Shown here one piece after another: positions 25,201-36,124 of a stretch of DNA of 64,000 nucleotides. Each line of letters begins with the position of its first letter. Position 1 is the first letter of the stretch. Below the pieces are notes generated by a model that was not told the DNA's origin, did no database searches, and worked only from the letters and a program-made list of their open reading frames with translations. Source of the stretch: Limonium bicolor (Eukaryota; Streptophyta; Magnoliopsida; Caryophyllales; Plumbaginaceae); the NCBI GenBank assembly GCA_023374045.1, contig CM041776.1, positions 351,539,636 through 351,603,635 of the forward strand, written 5' to 3'. The position numbers and the translations under genes were made by a program.

Positions 25201-27624
25201 TCTCATTAATTCCTTCATATTATATTTTCTATAAGGCATTTATTTTCTTTCATTATGTAGTGTTTTTTTATGTGTATATATATTAGGATTTATTCAAGAC
25301 ATTCCTTGTGTAGTTTTATTGCACTTAATTATTTATACTAACTTTTACACATAGCTACATCCAATATATGGTTTATAAAATAAAGTATTTCCCTTAGTTT
25401 TCGTTAAACATATTAGCCCCCATATTATATATAATAAATAAAATGTAGTTTAGTTAAATTCCTTGATTTAATATAAGTTTCTATTTATTTCTCTCATATA
25501 AATATATATATAATATATGTAACAATTTTTACTTCACTTAGAAAGTTAATACCCAAAATATTTATAAACATACTGTATTAAATGTTAATTAGTCTTATTA
25601 TATTTTCTCCAACCTATAAAGTTCATTAATCAACTATACTTTAATTTTTGATTACATTAAAAACCATATATTATAAGTTATTCTTATGAAAAACTCATAA
25701 ACACAATTTTTAAACCCATTTACAATTGTCCAAAAATCCCCAAATTAAATATATAGTAACTATAACATTTTAGACATATTATAAAATTTTTATTTCATAA
25801 AAATATATCTTTTTAAATTATCCAAATAATTCCATAATACTCGTAACTTGCAAAAATCATAACTTATGTTTAAAAACTCAAAACCCATATTAATTTACAT
25901 CAAAATAAACTAGATTAAATAAGGAATCTATGGTAAAATTTCAAGTCAAAATACATTCGGGAAGATATTTAAATAATTCAACAAGTTAGGATTTTATTCT
26001 GGAAATATATAAAAAACTATACTATATTTTGAAACGTTTAATCGTGGCCGTCCGTTTCTTTAACTGAGATCGGACGGCTCCTGATTGTCGAGTTCATCAT
26101 CGAACTCAATCTCCTATTCGAGTACTAAATCTCGTTTTTCTCACAATCTACAGAACGAAATCGAGATTATCTTGAATTGATTCTTGTTCCTATCGACTCG
26201 AAATTAAATCCCGGTTCTAATGGTACCAATTTCCCCAATTTTCATGCAGAATTGAGTAATTCGAAACTGGGTTCGAAGTTAGGGTTCAAGGTTCATTCGA
26301 ATTCAATTTTGACAAATTCTCCCATTGTAATGCATAATAGACTAAATTGGCATGTGGGTTTGATCGGAAACATGACTACGAACATCAACATCGGAGCAAT
26401 TTGATCGGAGACTCACCGGAATTGCATTAACGGGGTGAAATCAAATCGGGAAATCTGGAAAACGTTTTTCATGTGCGGTTCGGGTATGCCACTTCTCGAA
26501 TCAACTCGCACCAACTGAGAGAGATTTGATTCATGTAACCTATCACAATCCAAACTAGACATGTAACTCTAGATGCTAGTGGAAGAATCATTGATTTTGA
26601 TGAACTAGGGAGAAAGTTATAGATCTCACAAGATCCGAGTTTACCTAGTTGGTTTCGGGATGAAACTGGGCAGAATTACCGCCGTGATCGAGTGGCAACT
26701 TTAGACAGATTTCTCCCAAACCCGTGAGAATCAGCCTTGGCCATAAACATGAAAGTTATAGAGGGATTTGAGATCTTCAAAACAAGCTAAAGAACACGAA
26801 ATTTGGACGAGAACGAAGAAGTTATGGCGTGACGAAGTTTACCCGATTTCAGGAAAAACTGCAGTTCTGGGTTACGCAATCGCGAGGAGCCAACTTTAGA
26901 TCGATTTTCCCGTCGATGTAGAATGAGTTAGATGATGTGTGAGTAATGGTTGGAAAGAGGAAAGATAGGAGAATCGAATGAAACAAACGGCATACCAAAT
27001 GGTGGAGTAGGAAAAAGATATAGGTGTCTAAAGATCGACCCTTGGCATGCCATAACTGAAGGAAATCTGAAAAGACTAAGTTAAATCGGGCTGACTGGGC
27101 GCGACACGTGTCCTGGACACGTCAGCATCCTTCAAAATTTTGGCTCTAAACTTCAATTTATCATAACTTTGGCTAGGATGATCCGTTTTTGACGTTCTTT
27201 TTATCGATCTTCATGGTTTTTCATAACCTATTTATTGGTATAGGTTTCATGGCCTGGTTTGACCATTCTCAAAAAGTCAACTCTAGCAAGGCTTAATAAG
27301 CTTTAAGGTTTCTAGAATTTTATATTGACTTTTATGTTTCAAAACAATGTTCCAACACTTCCTAAAATCTTTATAATATATTTGGAGTGTTTAGAAATTT
27401 TCCAAGATTTATTGACTTATAAATCTTATTATTAATTCATAATACTATATAATAATGTATAATAATTAGGGTTAAATAGGAGAAAACCCCTAAATAAATT
27501 TCACAATTCCATATAATAATTTAATATTCATAATTCCATACCATAATTTAATATTAATAGTATTATTTATGGTTTAATAAAAGAAATCCCCTAAATTAAT
27601 TTAAATTAATTTAGGGGTATTTCA
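22223..27624 (-). repeat. 5' LTR of the LARD-like element
   Basis: Matches 13985-19388 along its whole length. Many of the differences are 1-3 base insertions or deletions in short runs, with fewer substitutions. The paired GTACGA-GAAA-TCGTAC repeats are at 23296-23311 and 23344-23359. Confidence 0.93.
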
Positions 27625-29360
27625 ATTAGTTATATGTATAACATTACATAATGTTATGTGGTCAAAATAGAATTAAAATAAAGTAGGTGTTGTACCGAAT
27701 TATTAAAGATTGAAAATGATTTTAGGCTAAGGTCTACAATGTTATAAATGTTTTAACATTATATGGTATTAATGTGGTTTAAATGGAATTAATACAAGTA
27801 AGGATATTCACATTAAATAATGTGACAAACTATAATAAATGAGACTTATAAACTAAGGTATTTATTGAATAAACCTTGGGAGTTGTAAATATACAACATA
27901 AAATGTTACATAATATTGGGATAATAATCTTAATATAGGTTGTATAATATAATACAACTAGTGGGAAAAATCATCTAAAATAAGATGATAAAATGTGACA
28001 TATAATACAAGAGTTTTATAACTTATGGAATTTACCTATATGGTATATGTACACGTATACAAGAAAAATGTATATAAGGATGGATATATATTATGGTTGG
28101 AAACCATATTAAATAATGGTGGTGGTTATTAAAAAAAATATAGTCACAAACTATAAGTTATGAGTTTTTAGAATGCAAATATAATTTGCTAAGATAATGG
28201 AAAATATAATACAATGTATTATAATGGATGTTGGGAAAATGATACAATATGAAACTAATACAATGTAATATAATCATGCATGCATACATGCAGCTATAGG
28301 TTACGTACCTAAATTTAATGATGGATAAGATTAAAGAAATATAATGAACTAAACTTAACAGTCGAAATGTTTGACATACGAGTTTTAAAGCAACAAAGCC
28401 GACCGGTTTAGAGAAACCCGTAACAAATAACTGTAGAAAACAGGGATGAACTGTCGGGTTTACTTGTTATTCGGAAATACCGGATGTAGTTAGTCATGGA
28501 GACTGACTTATAGTTTTAATACCGTTTAGATCATACTTCAGACAAGGACGCTTGACGAGCTAGTGGACTACACTGCGCATCCTAGGTCTTGGTGAACGGT
28601 ATGTAAAGGGGTTTGATCCGGGTTGACCTAAGGAATTCCTTGGGCTCGGATTTGGTTGATATCACTTGTGTGTTAAGTGTTTTGGATACATGTATGTGAT
28701 TGTGTGCTACTGCATTAATTATTATGCACGAGCGTCCTACGGGACTAACACTACGTCGACTATAGATCGGCTTATATAAACATACATATACGTTGTTGTG
28801 ATAAAATGACGGTTACTTGATATAATACCATAGTATTAATATTAAGTATATGGTAACCTAAGTAAACACTTAGGGACGAGTCACGACATTGTCGGTCTCT
28901 AGAGCATGGATCTCGAACATGAATATAACCTAGATTACTTCTAGGTATGCGTGAGACCCATTGGGCAGCTAATTAATAATTATTCTCCATAAGACTAAGA
29001 GCATATCTTAAACATTATGAGAGAGAGATGGTATGAGTTGAGGTGAGGAATCCCGGTGGTTTACGAACTACTTGGTTGCGCATTTGTGATCACTGAGGGG
29101 TTTCCGATTGGATTCCGCTCCAGGTTATACCCAACGAGCCCAAACTGGATCGTGGGTCAGGTGGCTACGGCCTTTATATGGACGTCTTACGAGACATAAG
29201 AGAATAGTCAGGGGCCTCCGGACCTCTGGCGAAATGAGCACCTTTGTGTGTACGGGAGGACTACTGTCCATGGTGAGGTTATAGGGTTGTCTTAACATGA
29301 CGCCTAACTGGTATTAATTAAACATGTTTGGATGGGGCCTTAAAGGCCAAGGTAAATTAA

Positions 29361-29453
29361 CTATGGAAACTGAACGCTACGGCGAATGTACATTGTACAT
29401 TATTAACTAAGGAAACTGTACGCTACGGCGATTTGTACATTGTACATTATATT
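29361..29453 (+). repeat. 46-bp tandem duplication in LTR A copy 1
   Basis: Two units, 29361-29406 and 29407-29453, share GGAAACTG, ACGCTACGGCG and TGTACATTGTACATTAT. The other LTR A copy (near 43955-44000, inverted) has one unit, so the duplication is specific to this copy. Confidence 0.7.
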
Positions 29454-32184
29454 GTGGTTATTCGATACGTTCGATATACAATTGTGGTTTGTGATATTAA
29501 ATGAATGTTTGGATTGGATGGATGGTTAAGTGTTTATGAATATTTGGATGGATGATTATGTATATTATACATGTATATTACAGTATTGATTATAACTGTT
29601 AAATGGTAAAGCATGAACCAATCTAATAATAAGATGGTTAAAATGACTAAGTGACCAATAGGGTCCAGGCCCGGCATACTCAGCGTCTATCGCTGATACT
29701 ACACCATTGCAGGTTGTTGATTATCGCCGAAGCCGAAGTGCGGGAACAGGGTAATTAGAGTTTATTTTAATTACCGCACATGGAGTTGTATTATGGTAAG
29801 GTTATGTATATTCAGGTTTGGGTAGACGCTCACTTGTCGATGTTTATGATTTATGGACTTAGTATGATGTATAGGAGTTTCTCGTTATCACGGTGGTTAG
29901 TAGTTTGTTTTGTTTGTTGTTGGATGTAGTTTGGCTTCGTTGCTCGCATGGCGAGTAATGGCCAGTGACACCCGAGTGAGTATTGTTTTTATTTTATTCT
30001 TCCGCTGTAAGACGTTTTTATTTATTGCTACGTGAGGGATTATTACGTGTTTAAGGAGAGGGGTGTTACATCACACCTCCAAAAATCCAAAAAAATCATA
30101 CATCCAAAAATCCAAAAAAAAATCATACCTTCAAAAATCCCAGAAAATGCAGCCCATGTCATATTAGTGGGTCACCATGTGGGAGTTGTCACTCCCTAAA
30201 AGTCCCAAGATTCAGGAGCCAATCACCAACCTGACCTCACTCGAGAATTACTTCTTCGACAACAATCACCACAACTCGACCACCTTCAGAGCCAACAATG
30301 ACGGGATGAGCTTCATGAACCGCAAGCTGAATTCGGCTCAAGCGAGACTAGTCATAACCTTACCACTCATGCATTGCATCCAAAAACAAAACAAACACAA
30401 AAAAAAACATTCAGTCAACCATCTCAATTCATCATTTTCAGAATTTCATGCATCCTATACATGGTAATTCTATATTACCATAATACACCGCATGGTCGAT
30501 AATTGCATTTGCATACTCCCATATCAAAACGACATCTTTGGGAAAATCACGAGAGATTGATTGAACAGAGTGCATGAACCACTTAACTCTCGACCTGTCA
30601 ATGAGTACAAGGGTCCAATCAAAATCAGCACCACAAACCAAGTGAGTAGTGTGCGAAGAGCGGTATTTTCCTTTGAATTTCAAATAAATGTTTTGGGACA
30701 ATCCAATGAGTGATGAGGAAAGATAGAGCGAGTCCACAGAGGTAAAACCACGAGTGACTTGTGCTTTCTTTCAGCACATGGAGAGGCACAATTCATAGCG
30801 AGATCAATGTCGATAAACAGGATACGAACTGTGATTCATGCAAAGATCTGAGAATAGTAAGAAAACAATCATTGACTAATGAGGATGACGAGGCACTTAG
30901 GAATAAAATCCCCACAAAACCAAAAAGCTTTGACTGCCCTTTACATAACCCTTAGTGAGCCCCGCTGAGCCTTTCATGAAAAACTTTTTCTACAAAGAAG
31001 AAACTCCACAACATGCCGCCCCACATATACATACTTACCCTTGCAATAGAGGATCTCGAAGGAGCCGGAGCCATGGCCCCTCCCCACCATATTTCACAAA
31101 AACAACAATAAAAATGTTCAAAGAAATCAGCGAGTCAATGTAACTCCAAAGCCAAACACCAAAAAAAGAACACCGAAATGCTCAATAAGACCAGCGAGTC
31201 AATGAAAACTCAAAGCTGAAAGCAAAACTGAAGGCCAAAGGAGTAAGTAGAAAAATCCCAAGAAGGTCGATGAGCCCATGCGATTCCAAAAGCAGGAAGT
31301 AGGAAAGCGAAAATCATACCCCAAGAAGAAGGAAAATAAGCAAAAGGACCAATGATGTCCAACTGAAACCAACAAGGATTCTCAAAGAACGTTTGTCTAA
31401 TTAATCCACCCATGGCGAAGGTGAAACATATCCTCTATTGCACAAAGCTTCACAATTCCCAATCAAATCCTCCAGTCCCATGTGACATACATCATACCCC
31501 TCAGCCCCATTATAACCCAATAAAAGACCTCTGACTCGTAAGTCGATGAGCGTTAACTGAAAGTATCGGACCTGAAACATGAATCATAAGTTTCGTACTT
31601 GTTATCAACATGTCCCGCCTTATAACAAAGGGACCGTGAGCGAATGAGGGTGACCTTTGAAAAAGTCTTATAAGTGCGAGTGAATCTTCAGTCTGAGCAC
31701 CAAATCATAAACAGCCTACCCCGTTGCAGGTGAGGAATTTGTGAGAATTCGAAGGTCCAACACCTCAAAAAGAAATTCTAAGGAAAATATTGCTCCGAGC
31801 GTCGAGAGTATCATTACACCATTAGCACGCACAGCTAGACTCACGAGAGATTGACCCATATACCTCCACGAAAGGAAAGTTCATTCACACTCGAGGTCAA
31901 CAATCACTCAAGATCGAACCGAAGATGTCTTATATTCGTAAGCCTCATACTAATAGAGATAGAACCGTACCTTCTCTCCAAAACTGCATATGCATTTTGT
32001 ATCGTGTCTAGCATTTAATACTTGCATGCACCATAATCATTTCATCATCAACATCATCCGACTGGTAAGAACTCTACCAAGTCTCGCTGAAAGTCGACTT
32101 CAGTTGCAGTTGTTGAAGCGTAACTTTTGATCAAAAGATGTCAACTTGAGCCACCCCTGGCCATCATCAAGCTATATCGAACCA

Positions 32185-32945
32185 CATCGGAGCCATCCAG
32201 TGTCATGCTCTTGCCTCATCGACCACCACTCCCAAAGCCAAACTAGAGCCATGCGGGAGCCGTCCTCAAACATTGAGACCATTCCTAGAGCTGCATAGGG
32301 GCCATCCCAATAGTCTGAGAACAATACGGGAGCCACCTCAAATCCATGTCGTAGCCATCATCACCAAGACCTTGCTCACAAAGTATCGAACTACGTATGG
32401 TCTGATCTCAATACGGAATTGAGTACGTAGGCAACCCGTCCAGGGTGCGACCACATCAAAGGTGAAAACTTCCCTTTTTCCCTCGATGTCATTAAAGTAA
32501 ACCAACCAAAGCTCGTCATGCTCAATCAGCACAAGGTCATCCCGGAGCCATCCATGGAAATCCTGGAACATGATGGGAACTCCCAACAAAGTCATGAGAC
32601 TGTGTTTCATCATTCACTCGTAAAAACCATTCACTCACTACAAAGTCCATAATAAATCCCGTCAAACAACAACAAATCCATCATCGGAGCCATCAACCAC
32701 CCTGAAAAAAAAGTCTCAAGGCAAATCAAAGCCCACAATTCGCCACAAAATTACCAACCATGTCAACCCACCAACCACCCCGAGACCATTGGTCACACCG
32801 GATCCATCAGTGCCTACCAGAGCCATCAGTGCATACTGGAGCCATCAACGCATGCTGGAGCCATCTCAGATCCTTGAAGCCATGCCGGAGTCATACCGGA
32901 GCCATCCCGAGGTTTTGATGTAACTATAGAGCCATCTGCTCACAC
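32185..32945 (+). repeat. Interspersed GGAGCCATC repeat
   Basis: GGAGCCATC or one-base variants occur at about 32188, 32246, 32297, 32329, 32352, 32541, 32685, 32829, 32840, 32858, 32890 and 32930 with irregular spacing. The same word occurs directly before the 3' LTR (AAGGGGAGCCATC ending at 35080), so the array resembles the polypurine-tract end repeated upstream. Confidence 0.55.
32391..32430 (+). other. Conserved 40-nt inverted-repeat element, copy 2 (Ogre-type 3' region)
   Basis: CTACGTA (32391-32397) pairs with TACGTAG (32424-32430) and CTCAA with TTGAG inside it; the spacing equals that in both LTR copies. It is followed by GCAACCCGTCCAGGGTGCGAC, close to the LTR version. This copy is outside the LTRs. 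Confidence 0.65.
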
Positions 32946-33055
32946 AAAAACCTACATCCACAAACAAGGAGTTTAATTCAATTAATACATTGGTTAATCA
33001 CCTCACATCACATATCATCTGCATATACCCACAAAATTTGCTCACTATCTGACGC

Positions 33056-34665
33056 ATCTTTACACCCGCTAGGCAGCTATTGCGCTACTAGTGCGGTCGC
33101 ATTTCATTTTACACCCGCTAGACAGCTATTGCGCTACTAGTGCGGTCGATTTTTCGTTTTACACCCGCTAGGCAGCTATTGCGCTACTAGTGTGGTCGCA
33201 TTTCATTTTACACCCGCTAGACGGCTATTGCGCTACTAGTGGGGTCGATTTCTCGTTTTACACCTGCTAGACAGCTATTGCGCTACTAGTATGGTCGCCT
33301 TTCGTTTTACACCCGTTAGACAGCTATTGCGCTACTAGTGCGGTCGAAGTTTTCGTTTTACACCTGCTAGACAGCTATTACGCTACTAGTACGGTCACCT
33401 TTCGTTTTACACCTGCTAGACAGCTATTGCGCTACTAGTACGGTCGCCTTTCATTTTACACCCGCTAGACAGCTATTGCGCTACTAGTGCGGTCGAATTT
33501 TTCATTTTACACCCGCTAGACAGCTATTGCATTACTAGTGCGGTCGAATTTTTCATTTTACACCTGCTAGACAGCTATTGCGCTACTAGTACGGTCGCCT
33601 TTTGTTTTACACCTGCTAGGTAGCTATTGCGCTACTAGTGCGGTCACATTTCATTTTACACCCGCTAGACAGCTATTGCGCTACTAGTGCGGTCGAATTT
33701 TTCGTTTTACACCTGCTAGACAACTATTGCGCTGCTAGTATGGTCGTCTTTCATTTTACACCCGCTAGGCAGCTATTGCGCTACTAGTGCAGTCACATTT
33801 CATTTTACACCCGCTAGACAGCTATTGCGCTACTAGTGCGGTCAAATTTTTCGTTTTACACCTGCTAGACAGCTATTGCGCTACTAGTACGGTCGCCTTT
33901 CGTTTTACACCTGCTAGACAGCTATTGCGCTACTAGTACGGTCGCCTTTCATTTCACACCCGCTAGGCAGCTATTACGCTACTAGTGTGGTCCCGCTTTT
34001 TTTCCTCCACTAGGCAGCTATTACGCTACTAGTGTGAGATCGTTCATTTCTTAACCCACTAGGCAGCTATTACGCTACTAGTGCGGTCCCGCTTTTTTTC
34101 CTCCACTAGGCAGCTATTACCTACTAGTGCGAGTTCGTTCATTTCATAACCCGTTAGGCAACTATTACGCTACTAGTGCGAGTTCGTTCATTTCATAACC
34201 CGCTAGGCAGCTATTACGCTACTAGTGCGGTCCCACTTTTTTCCTCCACTAGGCAGCTATTACGCTACTAGTGCGAAATCGTCCAATTCATAACCCGCTA
34301 GGCAGCTATTACGCTACTAGTGCGGTCTCGCCTTTTTTCCTCCACTAGGCAGCTATTACGCTACTAGTGCGAGATCGTTCACTTCATAACCCACTACAGG
34401 CTTATTACGCTACTAGTACGGTCCCAATGTTTTTCCTCCGCTAGGCAGCTATTACGCTACTAGTGCGAGATCGTTGCACATCCGCCTGCTAGGCAGCTAT
34501 TACGCTACTAGTACGGTCCCAACATTTTTTCTCCACTAGGCAGCTATTACGCTACTAGTGCGAGATTGTTCAATTCACAACCCGCTAGGCAGCTATTACG
34601 CTACTAGTGCGGTCTCAATCTTTTCCACCTGCTAGGCAACTATTACGCTACTAGTACGGTACACA
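33056..34665 (+). repeat. 33-unit tandem array in the Ogre-type 3' untranslated region
   Basis: I count 33 units of about 50 bp with a conserved core of the form GCTAGGCAGCTATTGCGCT followed by ACTAGTGCGGTC. Units 1-18 (to about 33958) have spacers ending TTTTACACC. From unit 19 on the core becomes CTATTACGCT and two spacer types largely alternate, one ending CCTCC and one ending CATAACCC, giving a period near 105 bp. Hypervariable tandem repeats between pol and the PPT are known for Tat/Ogre elements and are a suggested source of satellite DNA. Confidence 0.9.
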
Positions 34666-34677
34666 TTCAGAAGTATT

Positions 34678-34922
34678 ATAGGCTCGTCATAAGTCCTATA
34701 GCTAGATGTCAAGAGGTCTAGTTGAGGCTCTCCTAAGTCCTCGTACTGTCATTTGCATTCTAGGCCCATCATAAGCCCTAGAACTGGATATCAAGAGGTC
34801 CAGTTGAGGCTCTCCTAAGTCCTCGTGCACCAAAACTAATCTATTGTTAGCATACTAGGCTCGTCATAAGTCATAGGACTGGATGTCAAGAGGTCCATTT
34901 GAGGCTCGTAATAAGTCCTCGG
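34678..34922 (+). repeat. Three units of a second tandem repeat before the PPT
   Basis: Three units of about 85-95 bp carry GGCTCGTCATAAGTC, GATGTCAAGAGGTC and TTGAGGCTC followed by TAAGTCCTCG. They follow the 50-bp array directly and share no core with it. Part of each unit, AAGTCCTATAGCTAG or CCTAGAACTGGAT, is variable. Confidence 0.75.
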
Positions 34923-35065
34923 GCATTCAGCTATCATGTCATTCCCCGTCGCATTCATACATTATCTTCCTCGCGGTCGTATCCTAATGCACCACCAAAT
35001 CGTAGTGAGAATTTTTGGCGCCCTCTCAACCTCGATCCAATTCTGCAAGTGCTTGCAAAATTGAA

Positions 35066-35080
35066 TCAAGGGGAGCCATC
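35066..35080 (+). promoter_or_regulatory. Polypurine tract of the Ogre-type element
   Basis: TCAAGGGGAGCCATC ends immediately before the LTR start TGTAGACACC at 35081. It gives the + orientation, in agreement with the PBS at 8198. Confidence 0.75.
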
Positions 35081-36114
35081 TGTAGACACCAAAAATTCTC
35101 ACCCCCATAAAAGCAAAATTCAGACTAATAATAAAATAAGAGGGCCGTCTCCTTTCTTTTCAAAACTTGTTCATGTGCATACCATATTGAAACTGCCATG
35201 TTATGACAATTTTTTTTAATTATTTTCAAAGCATCCGTTTTCAAATCCGTCCCCTTTTGTTATTTACTTATTTTATCATTTTATTTTTCAATTTATTTCA
35301 TGTTAGTTAGTTACGTTTTATTCGCTTATTTATTTGCCTATTCGTTTATTTTAGTTCATGCTATTTCGTTACTTGTTTATTTTATCTCATTCCATTTTAT
35401 TGATACATTTACTTGCATTTCCTTTATTAGTACTTGTTTTTTTCCTTTGCCTTTATCGTTATTATTTTTAGAATCATCTTCATCATTTCATGAACCCTTT
35501 CACTATTATTTTTCATTCATGTTAGTATATTTCATTCCGTCTCTAACTCGATTAAACTCCGTCTCATTTCATTACATTATTATTTATTTATTCTATCTTA
35601 CTTTCCATCACTCGTACATATGTAATTCAATTTCCGATTTTTGGACATTCACTTGTATTTTATCATACTTTTACTATTTCATTATTTCATGTATTTACTC
35701 TTATGTTATTTCATTTATGTTATACTTTTTTATGATTTCACATTTTTTTATCTTAAGTTTAATTATTTCATGACTCTTAAGATAAAATAATAACAATTCA
35801 TTTTTTAAAAATAGAATTCTGTCCTCTTACCGTAAATTTCTGTTTAAAACTTCATTGTTTTTTGTTATAGAATTCATTTGGTTTGAGCTAGAGCTTTAAT
35901 ACTATTTGTCACATTCTTATATCAAGTTCTGTTATTAATATAAGTAGAGGTTCGAATCAGTTTAGGAGTGTATATAGCAATCATTGTTTTGTCCGCGGCC
36001 CAAACCTAGAGAGCCTAATGATCCTACGCGGGCTTCTTCCTGTTACTCATCCGGTTGCCCCTATCTCTAACCCAAATTCCCAGCCCAGTCTGATCAATCC
36101 CAAACCCTACACCA

Positions 36115-36124
36115 CTTATAAAAC
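36115..36124 (+). promoter_or_regulatory. Probable TATA box of the Ogre-type LTR
   Basis: CTTATAAAAC occurs in an otherwise mixed-composition stretch and is followed after about 25 bases by AACCTAGAGAG, a plausible start region. Inferred from sequence only. Confidence 0.5.

Larger units (their letters stand above)
13985..27624 (-). mobile_element. Complete non-coding LTR retrotransposon (LARD-like, Tekay-type ends)
   Basis: Two near-identical LTRs of about 5.4 kb (13985-19388 and 22223-27624) flank 2.83 kb of internal DNA without gag or pol. Read on the - strand, each LTR starts TGAAATACCCCTAAATT and ends GGGGCGTTACA. An initiator-Met-tRNA PBS abuts the 22223 LTR and a polypurine tract abuts the 19388 LTR, giving the - orientation. 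Target duplication: tttag (13980-13984) and attag (27625-27629). The unoccupied sequence in the other LTR A copy (near 45710) reads ATTAG, so the left copy carries one mutation. Long LTRs with a non-coding core fit the LARD definition; transposition would need proteins from an autonomous relative. Confidence 0.93.
11044..30070 (+). mobile_element. Solo LTR, family A, copy 1, split by a LARD-like element
   Basis: It begins TGAATACCCCAAAC and ends GGAGAGGGGTGTTACA, flanked by the perfect 5-bp duplication tcaca (11039-11043 and 30071-30075). With the nested element and its duplication (13985-27629) removed it is about 5.4 kb. It has no coding sequence, PBS or partner LTR. A second copy lies inverted at 43311-48529, and the two align along their length in opposite orientation with many substitutions. 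The left part holds a TC-rich segment (about 11990-12180) followed by several AAGGTA words; the right part is rich in short inverted repeats. Chromovirus-type ends are inferred from the termini. Confidence 0.88.
30076..33050 (+). mobile_element. 3' part of the Ogre-type internal region (no recognisable pol)
   Basis: The A-rich repeat continues to about 30145. From 30150 to 32100 the sequence has more balanced composition but only short ORFs and no recognisable protease, RT, RNase H or integrase motif. The - strand frame 30438-30737 is the longest; its translation vaguely recalls a Ulp1-like protease segment but lacks a catalytic set. From 32160 to 32945 the word GGAGCCATC recurs about a dozen times. 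An autonomous Ogre would carry several kilobases of pol, so this copy is deleted or too decayed to recognise. Confidence 0.6.

Noticed and set aside
11044..30070. Reading 11044-30070 as one giant LTR retrotransposon
   Set aside because: The other LTR A copy shows the unoccupied site at the inner boundary, so this is a solo LTR with a nested element.
30438..30737. - strand ORF with a pattern recalling Ulp1-like proteases
   Set aside because: Only a short hydrophobic pattern fits; no His-Asp-Cys set is visible, and it is antisense to the Ogre-type element.
31210..31413. - strand frame with words like FQLDIIGPF, recalling integrase
   Set aside because: No D,D,E arrangement, wrong strand for the element, and the match is a few residues.
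33056..34665. CRISPR-like array of 50-bp units
   Set aside because: Spacers fall into a few recurring classes instead of being unique, and the context is a plant retrotransposon 3' UTR.
35300..35773. 157-codon ORF with many Phe, Ser and Ile, resembling a membrane protein
   Set aside because: It lies in a T-rich run of the LTR; hydrophobicity follows from composition, and no motif or homologous copy supports a gene.
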